Source: Microbispora hainanensis (GTDB lineage Bacteria > Actinomycetota > Actinomycetes > Streptosporangiales > Streptosporangiaceae). From it: a DNA stretch of 64,000 bases. The stretch is from NCBI RefSeq assembly GCF_036186745.1, contig NZ_CP108086.1, forward strand, positions 6,882,001-6,946,000, read 5' to 3'. The translations under genes and the position numbers were made by a program. Of the stretch, positions 1 to 7,544 are shown piece by piece. The notes below the pieces were generated by a model. The model saw nothing but the letters and a program-made list of their open reading frames with translations. It was not told where the DNA came from and did not search any database. Within the stretch, counting starts at the first letter, position 1. The number at the start of each line of letters is the position of its first letter.

Positions 1-391
1 CCACCGCGTCGTCGATCGTGCGCAGCACGTGGACGCCGGGCAGCTCGACCGGCGGCGTGCGCGGCGTCGAGCCGGTCGCGGCGACGAGGATGTCGTACGG
101 CACCGCGTCGCCGCTCCTCAGCCGCACGCGCCTGGCGGCGCGGTCGAGCGCGGTCGCGGGCTCGCCGAGGCGCAGCTCGAGGCCGAGATCCTCCGCCTGC
201 TCGGCGGTGAGCAGGGTGAGCGCCGCGCTGTCGGTCTTGCCGAGCAGGAAGTCCTTCGACAGCGGGGGCCGGTCGTACGGCAGGTGCGGCTCGGCGCCGA
301 CCAGCGTGATCCGCCCGTCGAAGCCCTTGCGGCGCAGCGCCTGGGCGGTCCGCACACCGGCGAGGGACGCGCCGACGATGACCAGGTCCAT
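1..391 (-). CDS. FAD-dependent ferredoxin/rubredoxin-type reductase, partial (N-terminus only)
   Basis: The leftward gene starts at ATG 391 and runs off the left edge, so only about 130 residues are visible. The N-terminus reads MDLVIVGASLAGVRTAQALR, a Rossmann FAD-binding motif of the Gx(S/G)xxG type, followed by an LPYDRPPLSKD-type stretch that is typical of ferredoxin-NAD reductases serving Rieske dioxygenases or P450s. The family passes electrons from NAD(P)H via FAD to a small iron-sulfur protein. It sits 1 bp beyond the stop of the amidohydrolase gene, so it is probably the third gene of the acyl-CoA dehydrogenase operon. The redox partner would lie outside the window. Confidence 0.85.
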   Translation of the reverse strand, partial: MDLVIVGASLAGVRTAQALRRKGFDGRITLVGAEPHLPYDRPPLSKDFLLGKTDSAALTLLTAEQAEDLGLELRLGEPATALDRAARRVRLRSGDAVPYDILVAATGSTPRTPPVELPGVHVLRTIDDAV

Positions 392-392
392 C

Positions 393-1190
393 TCAGTCCG
401 CTTCCACGATGCCGAGCAGCCTGGCGAGCGTGCCGCCGAGGATCGCGTCCTCCTCCTGCCGGGTGAGCCCGAGCGCGCGGACCGCCGCGATCTCGGCCGC
501 CGGGTCGGCCATCGGCCAGTCGGAGCCGAACACCATGCGGTCCGCGCCGTGCGCGGCGACGATGCGCCGCAGCCGGTCCGGGTCGAGGTCGGCCAGCCGC
601 GGCGGCCAGGAGGTCTCCAGGACGACGCGGGAGCCGACGACCAGCTCCTCGGCCGTGTCGAGCCGGTGGTAGCCGCCGTAGTGGCAGGCGATGAGCGTCA
701 GGTTCGGGACGCCGTCCGTAAGCGCGCGCAGGTGACGGGGGTGGCCGCGCTCGTTGGACGCCTCGTCGCCGCCCGCGCCCGCGTGGGTGATGACGACGAT
801 CCCCTCCTCGGCCAGCGCGTGCAGCAGCTCCACGACGGCCGGGTCGCCCAGCGAGAGCTCCTGGAACAGCGGGTGCAGTTTGACGCCGCGGATGCCGTGG
901 CGCTTGAGCGACGCCAGGTTCTCCTCGATGCTCAGGCCCGGGTGCACTGTGCCGAATGGAATGAACCGCGACCGGTCGACCGACCCGATGAACTCGTTCG
1001 TACGGTCGACGGTACGCGCCAGGTTGGCCACGCCGAGGCACATCGCCATGTCGATGCCGGCGGCGTCCATGGTGCGCCGCAGGCCGTCGAGGGTCCCGTC
1101 GTGCACCGGATCCAGCCCGGCCGGCCGCCCGGCGAGCACCTTCGCCGCGATGTGGTCCGGCCACACGTGGCAGTGGGCATCGATGATCAT
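393..1190 (-). CDS. Amidohydrolase-2 family metal-dependent hydrolase/decarboxylase
   Basis: The 265-residue protein begins MIIDAHCHVW. Its HxH metal motif is at residues 6-8, further His residues lie in the GVKLHP, VITHAG and ACHYGG strands, and the late Asp is in VFGSDWPM, which together define the amidohydrolase-2 TIM barrel (ACMSD/LigJ-like hydrolases and decarboxylases). Length is typical. The ATG overlaps the stop of the upstream acyl-CoA dehydrogenase gene (ATGA), so the two are translationally coupled. A role in hydrolysing or decarboxylating a carboxylic or cyclic intermediate of the local catabolic pathway is inferred. The exact substrate cannot be read from the sequence. Confidence 0.85.
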   Translation of the reverse strand: MIIDAHCHVWPDHIAAKVLAGRPAGLDPVHDGTLDGLRRTMDAAGIDMAMCLGVANLARTVDRTNEFIGSVDRSRFIPFGTVHPGLSIEENLASLKRHGIRGVKLHPLFQELSLGDPAVVELLHALAEEGIVVITHAGAGGDEASNERGHPRHLRALTDGVPNLTLIACHYGGYHRLDTAEELVVGSRVVLETSWPPRLADLDPDRLRRIVAAHGADRMVFGSDWPMADPAAEIAAVRALGLTRQEEDAILGGTLARLLGIVEAD

Positions 1191-2350
1191 TGCGTGTCCT
1201 TCCGCAGGTGGGGCTTGACCAGCTGCTTGGCGAGCGAGTCGAGGACGACCTCGGTCGCGCCCTCGTAGATCCGCATCGGCCTGGCCTCGCGGTAGAGCCG
1301 CTCGATCAGGCTGCCGCGGACCAGGCCGAACCGGCCCATGACCTGCACGGCGCGGTCGACCACCCGGCCGGCGACCTCCGTCGCGCCCACCTTCGCCATG
1401 GACGACAGGTGCAGGTTGGCCAGCGGGTCGCGGGCGGCGGCCGCGGCGGCGCGGTAGGTCAACGACCGCGCCATCTCGATCTCGACCCAGGACATGGCGA
1501 GCAGGTTCGGCACCGGGCCGAGCCGGGCGAGCGGCACCCCGAACTGGTCGCGTCCCGTGGTGTGCCGCACCGCCTCGTCGAGCGCCGCCTGGGCGAGGCC
1601 GATCGCGGCGCCGGCGACCGAGACGCGAAATGTGGCCAGTGTCGCGAGCGCAAGCGTGAACGCTTTGCCCGGCTCGCCGATCCGGTGGCCGACCGGGACC
1701 CGTACGTGGTCGAAGATCACGTCGCCGAGCACGTGCGGGGCGATGATCTGGTGCGGATGGGCGACGGAGACGCCCGGGGCGCCGGCCGGGACGAGCACCA
1801 TCGAGTAGCCGTCGCCCTCGCGGCCGAGCACGAGGTAGAAGGTCGCGTCGCCGGCGTTGGTGATGAAGGACTTGTGCCCGTCGACCACGATCTCGTCGCC
1901 GGTCGCGGTGATCGTGGTGGTGATCGCCTTGAGGTCGGAGCCGACCTGGGGCTCGGTCAGGGCCAGGGCGCCGATCGCCTCGCACGCCGCGACCGCGGGC
2001 AGCCAGCGGCGGCGCACCGCGTCGCCGCCGCCGGCCCACAACGCGTAGCTGCCGATGCCCTGCATGGCGTAGAGCGAGTCGAGGTGGGCGCTCACCCCGG
2101 CGAGGGCCTCGCGGACCACGGTCACCGCGAGCGAGTCGACCTTGTCGAACCGGCCGCCGAACTCCTTGGCCACCACGGTGCCGGCCAGCCCGCTGGCCGC
2201 GAGCGCCTCCCGCATCACGGGGTCGATGTGGTCGGCCTCGTCCGCGACCGCGGCCCGGTGGGCCAGCCCGGCCGCGAGCCGCCGGGCCTCTTCCTGCAGG
2301 TCCCGGTAGCGGGACGGGAGTTCGAAGGGACCGGCGTCTTGCGCGTTCAT
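1187..2350 (-). CDS. Acyl-CoA dehydrogenase
   Basis: The 387-residue protein has the full family length. It oxidises an acyl-CoA to the 2,3-enoyl-CoA with FAD. Visible signatures are the ALTEPQVGSD flavin-contacting stretch near residue 130, and the C-terminal MRIYEGATEV motif, whose Glu (about residue 363) sits where short-chain acyl-CoA dehydrogenases carry the catalytic base. It is the first gene of a leftward operon with the amidohydrolase (4-bp overlap) and the flavoprotein reductase. The promoter region contains the palindrome at 2381-2395, which is shared with the divergent SDR gene. Confidence 0.92.
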   Translation of the reverse strand: MNAQDAGPFELPSRYRDLQEEARRLAAGLAHRAAVADEADHIDPVMREALAASGLAGTVVAKEFGGRFDKVDSLAVTVVREALAGVSAHLDSLYAMQGIGSYALWAGGGDAVRRRWLPAVAACEAIGALALTEPQVGSDLKAITTTITATGDEIVVDGHKSFITNAGDATFYLVLGREGDGYSMVLVPAGAPGVSVAHPHQIIAPHVLGDVIFDHVRVPVGHRIGEPGKAFTLALATLATFRVSVAGAAIGLAQAALDEAVRHTTGRDQFGVPLARLGPVPNLLAMSWVEIEMARSLTYRAAAAAARDPLANLHLSSMAKVGATEVAGRVVDRAVQVMGRFGLVRGSLIERLYREARPMRIYEGATEVVLDSLAKQLVKPHLRKDTQ

Positions 2351-2377
2351 CGGATCACCCGCTCGGCTCGTCTTGCT

Positions 2378-2395
2378 TATCTATGCGAACCATAG
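2378..2395. promoter_or_regulatory. Operator-like palindrome CTATG-N5-CATAG in the divergent promoter
   Basis: The 15-mer CTATGCGAACCATAG (2381-2395) has perfect 5-bp inverted arms. It lies in the 98-bp gap between the acyl-CoA dehydrogenase (leftward) and the SDR (rightward). Sixteen bases (2378-2393) recur in inverted orientation at 14720-14735. A repressor binding here could control both directions. The local GntR proteins are the candidates by proximity only. Confidence 0.55.
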
Positions 2396-2448
2396 CAATG
2401 ATTAGGTTAGGCTGAAACACCGACCCTCCCGTGTAGAAGGAGCCGCGC

Positions 2449-3210
2449 ATGGCACCCCAGAGTCCTTCTTTCGACCTGTCCGGCAAGGTCGCCCTCGTCA
2501 CGGGCGGCAGCAGAGGGCTGGGCCGTGCGATGGCCGGCGGCTTCGCCGCCGCGGGCGCCGACGTGGTGATCGCCAGCCGGGACGGCGCGAGCTGCGCCGA
2601 GTACGCCGAGGAGATCGCCAGGAGCACCGGCAGGCGCGCCCTGCCGTACGCGGTGCACGTGGGCCACTGGGACGAGCTCGACGGGCTGGTCGACGCGGTG
2701 TACCGGGAGTTCGGCCACGTGGACGTGCTGGTCAATAACGCCGGGATGTCGCCGGTCTACGACGACGTCACCGACGTCACCGAGGCGCTGTTCGACAAGG
2801 TGATCGACGTGAACCTGAAGGGCGCGTTCCGGCTGACGGCGCTGGTGGGCAGCCGGATGGCAGGCGGCGAGGGCGGCTCGATCATCAACATCAGCAGCGC
2901 GGCGGCCGGCCGCCCCCGCCCGGATGTGCTGCCCTACGCCGCGGCGAAGGCCGGCCTCAACGCGCTGACCGTGGGTTTCGCGCACGCCTTCGGCCCCAAG
3001 GTGCGCTGCAACGCGATCATGGCGGGCACGTTCTTCACCGAGGTCAGCAAGCACTGGGACATGGCCGCCTTCGAGGCGCGGGCACAGCGCTTCGCCCTCA
3101 AGCGCGGCGGGCACCCCGACGAGATCGTCGGCACGGCCCTCTATCTGGCCTCCGACGCGTCGAGCTACACGACCGGCGCGATCCTGTCGGTGGACGGCGG
3201 CCAGCCCTGA
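2449..3210 (+). CDS. SDR family NAD(P)-dependent oxidoreductase
   Basis: This 253-residue classical short-chain dehydrogenase shows the TGGSRGLG cofactor motif near residues 18-25, the NNAG motif in the middle, Ser149/150 in INISS, and catalytic Tyr163/Lys167 in YAAAK. It ends with the usual SxxYTTGAxLxVDGG segment. It would oxidise a hydroxyl or reduce a ketone, most likely a 3-hydroxyacyl-CoA or ring alcohol given its neighbours. The start ATG follows an AGAAGGAG ribosome site. It is transcribed divergently from the acyl-CoA dehydrogenase operon and shares its operator-like palindrome. Confidence 0.92.
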   Translation: MAPQSPSFDLSGKVALVTGGSRGLGRAMAGGFAAAGADVVIASRDGASCAEYAEEIARSTGRRALPYAVHVGHWDELDGLVDAVYREFGHVDVLVNNAGMSPVYDDVTDVTEALFDKVIDVNLKGAFRLTALVGSRMAGGEGGSIINISSAAAGRPRPDVLPYAAAKAGLNALTVGFAHAFGPKVRCNAIMAGTFFTEVSKHWDMAAFEARAQRFALKRGGHPDEIVGTALYLASDASSYTTGAILSVDGGQP

Positions 3211-3217
3211 GGCCGTT

Positions 3218-3982
3218 TCACCTGCCGCGGGCGGCGCGGAAGGCGCGCACGGCCTCCCGGTGCTCGGCGGTGCCGAACAGCAGCGCCACCGCCTCGACCG
3301 ACTCGTTGAAGCCGCCGCCGGTGTCGCGGTTGACGAACGCCTTGCCGACCCGCACCGCCAGCGGCGGGTTGGCGGCGATCTCGGCGGCCAGGTCCAGGGC
3401 CGCGTCGAGGAGCGACTCGTCGGGATGCACCTCCTGCACGAGCCCCGCCCGCTCGGCCCGCTCCGCGTCCACCACCCGGCCGGTCAGCGCGAGGTAGCGC
3501 GTCCAGTGTCTGCCCATCACGTCGGGGCCGCGGACGACGCCGTACCCCGGGGTGAGCCCGACAGTGGGCTCCTTGAAGGCGAACCGGGCCGACGCCCCCG
3601 CCAGCACGATGTCGCAGGCGAGTGCCAGCTCGGTGCCGCCGCCGAAGGCGAGGCCGCCCACCGCGGCGACGACGGGGACGGCGCACCTCTCGACGGCGTG
3701 GAAGGCGTCGTAGACCAGGCGCAGATGCGGCCGAACCTTGGCGACGTCCCCGGCGAGGTCGTGGAACATGTCGATGTCCCCGCCCGTGGAGAACGCCCGG
3801 CCCGAGCCGGTCAGCACCGCCGCCCGCACGCCGTCGCCGTGTCCGAGCCCGTCCATGAGCTCGCGCAGCTCGCGGAACCAGGTCTGGTCCATCGCGTTCA
3901 GCTTCTCCGGCCGGGCCATGGTGATCAGGGCCACGCCGTCCTTCGGCCGGGTCACCTCGAAGCGCACGAAGTCACCGGGCAT
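3218..3982 (-). CDS. Enoyl-CoA hydratase/isomerase (crotonase family)
   Basis: The 254-residue crotonase-fold protein shows the two oxyanion-hole segments: AFSTGGDIDMF near residues 62-72 and the FGGGTELALACDI stretch near residue 110. It probably hydrates or isomerises an enoyl-CoA produced by the acyl-CoA dehydrogenase. It is the last gene of the long leftward operon. Its start at 3982 overlaps the end of the acyl-CoA synthetase gene by 11 bp, and its 3' end converges on the SDR with only 7 bp between the stops. Confidence 0.88.
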   Translation of the reverse strand: MPGDFVRFEVTRPKDGVALITMARPEKLNAMDQTWFRELRELMDGLGHGDGVRAAVLTGSGRAFSTGGDIDMFHDLAGDVAKVRPHLRLVYDAFHAVERCAVPVVAAVGGLAFGGGTELALACDIVLAGASARFAFKEPTVGLTPGYGVVRGPDVMGRHWTRYLALTGRVVDAERAERAGLVQEVHPDESLLDAALDLAAEIAANPPLAVRVGKAFVNRDTGGGFNESVEAVALLFGTAEHREAVRAFRAARGR

Positions 3983-5567
3983 CGGCGGCCGCCTCCCTGT
4001 CCCAGGTGCCGGGCGTCACGCCGTCGGCGCGGAGCTTGTACTTCTCCACCCGCTGGCTCGGCGTCATCGGCAGCTCCTCCATCACCCGCACGTAGCGGGG
4101 CACGGCGAAGGCGGTCAGCCTGCCCGCGCAGTGGCCGATCAGCTCGGCCGGGTCGATCCGGGCGCCCGCCGCCGGCACGACGGCGATCATGACGTCCTCC
4201 TCCGACAGCTCCGAGGGCACCCCGTAGGCCGCCACGTGCGCCACCGCGGGGTGCTCGGCGACGACCCGCTCGACCTCCCAGGAGGAGATGTTCTCCCCGC
4301 GCCGCCGGATGGTGTCCTTCACACGGTCGAGGAACACCAGGAAGCCGTCCTCGTCCAGCCGCCCGCGGTCGCCGGTGTGGAACCACAGGTTGCGCCAGCT
4401 CGCCGCGGTGGCGTCCGGCATGCCGTGATATCCGGAGAACATCCAGCCCGGCTTCTTCGGCCGTACGACGATCTCCCCGGGGACGTTCGGCGGGAGCGGC
4501 CGGTCGAGCTCGTCGACGACGGCGACCTCGTAGTTGACGGACTCGTTGCCGGCCGTGCCGATTTTGCGGTCCCAGGGCGGCATGTCCGTGACGATCGACA
4601 CCTCGGTGCTGCCGTAGATCTCCGTCAGCCGCAGGTCGAAGCGGCGCTCGAACGCGTCGAAGATCTCCGGCGGGCAGGGCGCGCCGAAGGCCAGCCGTAC
4701 GGGGTTGTCGGCGTCGTCGGGCCGCGGCGGCTGCTTGAACAGGATGCTCATCATCGCGCCCTGGTAGTTGAACGCGGTGATGCCGTGCGCCCGGCAGATG
4801 TCCCAGAACCGGCTCGCCGAGAACTTGCGGTCCAGCACCAGGTCGGCCCCGGCCTCCATCGCCGCCATCACGCTGCAGTAGCGGGCGTTGCTGTGGAAGA
4901 GCGGGAAGACGCTGTAGAGGCGGTCGTCCCGCGTGTATCCGAGCAGGTCGACCGTGTGCCTGGCGAGGTTGACGTTCGCCTGGTGGCTGAGCAGCACCCC
5001 CTTCGGCGGCCCGGTGGTGCCGGACGTGTAGAGGATCACAGCGGTGTCGTCCGGCTTGACGGCGGGCAGGTCGCCGGCCGGATGGGCCGCCAGGTCGGCC
5101 AGGAGGTGGCGGGCTACGCCGCCGGTCTCGGGGATCTCCGGCTCGGCCTCCCCGTTCACCACCAGATGGGTGATCGCCGGCACGGCGGCGGCGTGCTCGC
5201 GCGCCAAGGGCTCGAGGTCGGCGTCGCAGACCAGCACGGTCGCGCCGGAGTTCTCCAGGTAGTACCGCAGCAGGTAGGACCCGCTCGCGACGTTCAGCGG
5301 CACCTCGACCAGCCCGGCCCTGGCCAGGGCGAACCACACCTGCACCGCGGCGACGCTGCTGCGCATCAGCAGGCAGACGCGGTCGCCAGGGCGCAGGCCG
5401 AGCGACAGGAAGCCCGCCGCGAGGCGGGAGGCGGTCGCGTCGAGCTCGCGGTAGCCGGTGCGCTCCCCCGCGATCAGGAGGAACGCGTCGTCACTGGCGC
5501 GTCCGGCCGCGCCCGAGAGCCAGTCGCCGATCGTCACCGCGGGCGCGGTCGCGCGGGAGTTCGTCAC
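3972..5567 (-). CDS. Acyl-CoA synthetase / AMP-dependent ligase
   Basis: The adenylating enzyme is about 531 residues long. The ATP-binding P-loop is ILYTSGTTGPPKG, the aromatic/Glu motif is TEIYGSTE, the hinge region HTGDRGRLDEDG precedes the C-terminal domain, and the C-terminus carries PMTPSQRVEKYKL with a candidate catalytic Lys. It would activate a carboxylic acid to its CoA thioester. The GTG at 5567 is preferred because AAAGGAG lies just upstream; another GTG 15 bp earlier overlaps that ribosome site. Caiban/crotonobetaine-CoA-ligase-like and cyclohexanecarboxylate-CoA-ligase-like subfamilies are both possible. Confidence 0.88.
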   Translation of the reverse strand: MTNSRATAPAVTIGDWLSGAAGRASDDAFLLIAGERTGYRELDATASRLAAGFLSLGLRPGDRVCLLMRSSVAAVQVWFALARAGLVEVPLNVASGSYLLRYYLENSGATVLVCDADLEPLAREHAAAVPAITHLVVNGEAEPEIPETGGVARHLLADLAAHPAGDLPAVKPDDTAVILYTSGTTGPPKGVLLSHQANVNLARHTVDLLGYTRDDRLYSVFPLFHSNARYCSVMAAMEAGADLVLDRKFSASRFWDICRAHGITAFNYQGAMMSILFKQPPRPDDADNPVRLAFGAPCPPEIFDAFERRFDLRLTEIYGSTEVSIVTDMPPWDRKIGTAGNESVNYEVAVVDELDRPLPPNVPGEIVVRPKKPGWMFSGYHGMPDATAASWRNLWFHTGDRGRLDEDGFLVFLDRVKDTIRRRGENISSWEVERVVAEHPAVAHVAAYGVPSELSEEDVMIAVVPAAGARIDPAELIGHCAGRLTAFAVPRYVRVMEELPMTPSQRVEKYKLRADGVTPGTWDREAAADAR

Positions 5568-5581
5568 ACCGCTCCTTTCCA

Positions 5582-5613
5582 CTGGGCCTGCTTTTCACTG
5601 GGCCTGCTTTTCA
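5582..5613. repeat. Two 16-bp direct repeats at an operon junction
   Basis: The unit CTGGGCCTGCTTTTCA occurs at 5582-5597 and 5598-5613, followed by a partial third copy. It duplicates the end of the SnoaL-like gene, including its stop codon, just before the ribosome site of the acyl-CoA synthetase. It looks like a simple slippage duplication. Confidence 0.8.
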
Positions 5614-6234
5614 CTGGGCCGCGTCTCGGCGGCGGTAGGTCGTCCACGTGGGCAGCGACTCCGGGTAGTCGGCGGGCTCCGGCGCGGTGCCGGGCCAGCG
5701 CATCCGGTGGGTCCCGGACAGGCCGCCGGCCAGCTCGTCCGCCGGCACGGCGTACATGAAGGCGATCGTCCTGCGGGCGAACAGCCAGCGGTCCCCCACT
5801 CGGCGGTACTCGTCGTCGTACCGGTAGGCGGCCAGGACCGTCGTCCGCCGCGTCACCAGCTCGGCGTGGCCGGCCGCCCAGCCCACCGCCGTGTCGTCGC
5901 CGGTGAGCTCGACGACGTGCGCGTCGAGCGTGTGCAGGGTCGTCCGGTAGATGTCCATCGCCCCGGCGTACGCGGCGCGCAGGGCCGCGTGACCGGCGGC
6001 GACGTCGCCGTGCCGGTCGAACACGCCGTCCTTGGTGTACATGCCGACCACGGTGTCGATGTCGTGGTCGTCCACGGCGCGGGTGTACAGCAGGGCCAGG
6101 TCGCGGATCGCCTCCCGGTCCCGCAGGCCGCGCAGCTCGGCGAGCAGGCCGGCGAGGTCTCCCTCCCGGAGGTGGCGGACCGTCGTCCGGGCCGCCACCA
6201 GCCCGGCGAGGTCCGCCGCCGGGTCAACGCCCAT
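5611..6234 (-). CDS. SnoaL/NTF2-like domain protein
   Basis: The 207-residue protein has an NTF2-type alpha+beta fold. The first helix region reads LRDREAIRDLALLYTRAVDDHD, with a short gap before the beta sheet (VVGMYTKDGVFDRHG, then ELVTRRTTVLAAYRYDDEY). Members of this superfamily include ring-hydroxylating dioxygenase small-subunit-like proteins, ketosteroid isomerase-like enzymes and dehydratases. Here it probably acts as a small isomerase or hydratase in the pathway. It carries about 40 extra residues at each end compared with the minimal fold. Its start overlaps the thioesterase stop by 11 bp. The function is not assignable beyond the fold. Confidence 0.7.
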   Translation of the reverse strand: MGVDPAADLAGLVAARTTVRHLREGDLAGLLAELRGLRDREAIRDLALLYTRAVDDHDIDTVVGMYTKDGVFDRHGDVAAGHAALRAAYAGAMDIYRTTLHTLDAHVVELTGDDTAVGWAAGHAELVTRRTTVLAAYRYDDEYRRVGDRWLFARRTIAFMYAVPADELAGGLSGTHRMRWPGTAPEPADYPESLPTWTTYRRRDAAQ

Positions 6235-6661
6235 CGCGCGCCCCGAACCGGGGGCCGGGCAGGGTGCGCAGCAGCGCCTCCAGCTTCTCGGGCACCGGCG
6301 TCTTGTTCCACTCCAGGTCCCGGCAGGCGTACGTCATGGTCCCGCGGGTGACCAGCTCGCCGTCGCGGGTGAACTCGTAGCCGACGGTGTAAGAGCTGCC
6401 GCCGATGCGGTCGAGCACGAGCTGGCAGGTCAGCTCGTCGAAGACCTTGACCGTCTGCAGATAGTCGCACCCCGAGTTGACGCCCACGGTGACGATGCCG
6501 AGCTGCTCCTGCATCTCCCCGCTGCGGATGCCGTTGGCGTACAGCCAGGAGGTGTACGCGCGCTCCATCCACCGGTAGTAGATGGCGAAGTACGCGATGC
6601 CGACGACGTCGCAGTCGCCGTAGGCGAGCCGGAAGGTGAGCTGGTCGGGGCGCTGTGTCAC
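6224..6661 (-). CDS. Acyl-CoA thioesterase, 4-hydroxybenzoyl-CoA thioesterase type
   Basis: The 145-residue single hotdog-fold protein begins with the thioesterase signature LAYGDCDVVGIAYFAIYYRW, in which an Asp in the YGDCD segment precedes the long helix, as in 4-hydroxybenzoyl-CoA thioesterases. It would release a free acid and CoA. It starts at GTG 6661 and overlaps the stop of the upstream MaoC gene (GTGA), so it is coupled to it. The presence of ligases and a thioesterase in one operon suggests recovery of CoA from dead-end thioesters. Confidence 0.82.
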   Translation of the reverse strand: MTQRPDQLTFRLAYGDCDVVGIAYFAIYYRWMERAYTSWLYANGIRSGEMQEQLGIVTVGVNSGCDYLQTVKVFDELTCQLVLDRIGGSSYTVGYEFTRDGELVTRGTMTYACRDLEWNKTPVPEKLEALLRTLPGPRFGARDGR

Positions 6662-7086
6662 GGTTTCTCCTCAGTCACGGGTTCCAGGGCGACGGTCGCG
6701 GTCCCCTTCAGCACCGGCTCGCCGCCGGCCCCGGTGAGGACGACGTCACAGTCGGCCAGCCGTACCCTGTTCTCGGTCCGCACGGCCGTCACGACGCCGC
6801 TCGCGCACAGCTCGTCGCCCGCGAAGACATTGCGCAGGAAGCGGACCCGGAAGCGGCGCAGCCGGTCGTGGCCGCCGCTCCAGGCGGCGAGCATGTTCAT
6901 CACATAGCCCATGTTGAGCGGCCCCTGGTTGACGGGCCGGTCGCCCAGGCCGAGGGCCCGCACGGCGGCGACGTCGAAGTGGATGGGGTTGGGGTCGGCG
7001 AGCAGGGCCGCCATCGTCTTCATCTTCTCCGCACTGACCGAGGGCACCCGCCATTCGGGCAGCACGGCGCCCACCTCGACGTCCAT
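6658..7086 (-). CDS. MaoC-like hotdog dehydratase, catalytic half
   Basis: The 142-residue protein carries the hydratase-2 style motif ADPNPIHFD, with the Asp/His pair of (R)-specific enoyl-CoA hydratases. It lies immediately next to a second small hotdog protein lacking that motif (7086-7544). The pair resembles two-subunit enoyl-CoA hydratases such as ChsH1-ChsH2 of steroid catabolism, where one subunit supplies the active site. TGATG coupling (1-bp overlap) with the upstream gene supports a complex. Substrate specificity is inferred only from context. Confidence 0.8.
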   Translation of the reverse strand: MDVEVGAVLPEWRVPSVSAEKMKTMAALLADPNPIHFDVAAVRALGLGDRPVNQGPLNMGYVMNMLAAWSGGHDRLRRFRVRFLRNVFAGDELCASGVVTAVRTENRVRLADCDVVLTGAGGEPVLKGTATVALEPVTEEKP

Positions 7087-7544
7087 CAGCCCCTCCTCGG
7101 GAAGATGATCGAGTTCCAGCAGTCCGCGACGTGGACGCCGTCGGCGGCGTCGTGGAGCCGGAGCCGGTAGCCGACCACGTCGAACGGGCCGGTAGACCGG
7201 CCGCTCTTGCGGTCCACGCTGGTGATCTCGCCGCTGACCCGGTAGGTCGCCCCGACGCGCAGCGGGCGGTGCACGGTGGTCTCGTGTTCGCCGAACATCG
7301 GGCCGTCGTCCGCGGTGGCGCCGAACCACGCGAACAGCTCGTCCCAGGTGACGCCCATCGCGCCGGTGGCGGCGAGCCAGACGAACAGCGGGTGCGCCAC
7401 CTCGCCGCCCGGCTCGCCGAGGACCGTGTCCGCGACGAGCCAGGCGCGCCACGGCTCCACGGTGAAGACTCCCCCGGGGAACCGCCGCCCGACGTGCTCG
7501 CGCGGGTCGGCGGGCGACGGTCCCGGTGCGGTCCGCTCAGACAT
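7086..7544 (-). CDS. MaoC N-terminal-like hotdog protein (FAS1-like dehydratase domain), partner subunit
   Basis: The 152-residue hotdog-like protein shows conserved patches MFGEHETTVHRPLRVGATYRV and VDRKSGRSTGPFDVVGYRL, which are typical of the N-terminal, non-catalytic half of MaoC/FAS1-like dehydratases. It probably forms the acyl-binding subunit of a heteromeric hydratase with the adjacent catalytic half. Its ATG (7544) overlaps the upstream acyl-CoA synthetase stop by 8 bp. Confidence 0.75.
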   Translation of the reverse strand: MSERTAPGPSPADPREHVGRRFPGGVFTVEPWRAWLVADTVLGEPGGEVAHPLFVWLAATGAMGVTWDELFAWFGATADDGPMFGEHETTVHRPLRVGATYRVSGEITSVDRKSGRSTGPFDVVGYRLRLHDAADGVHVADCWNSIIFPRRG

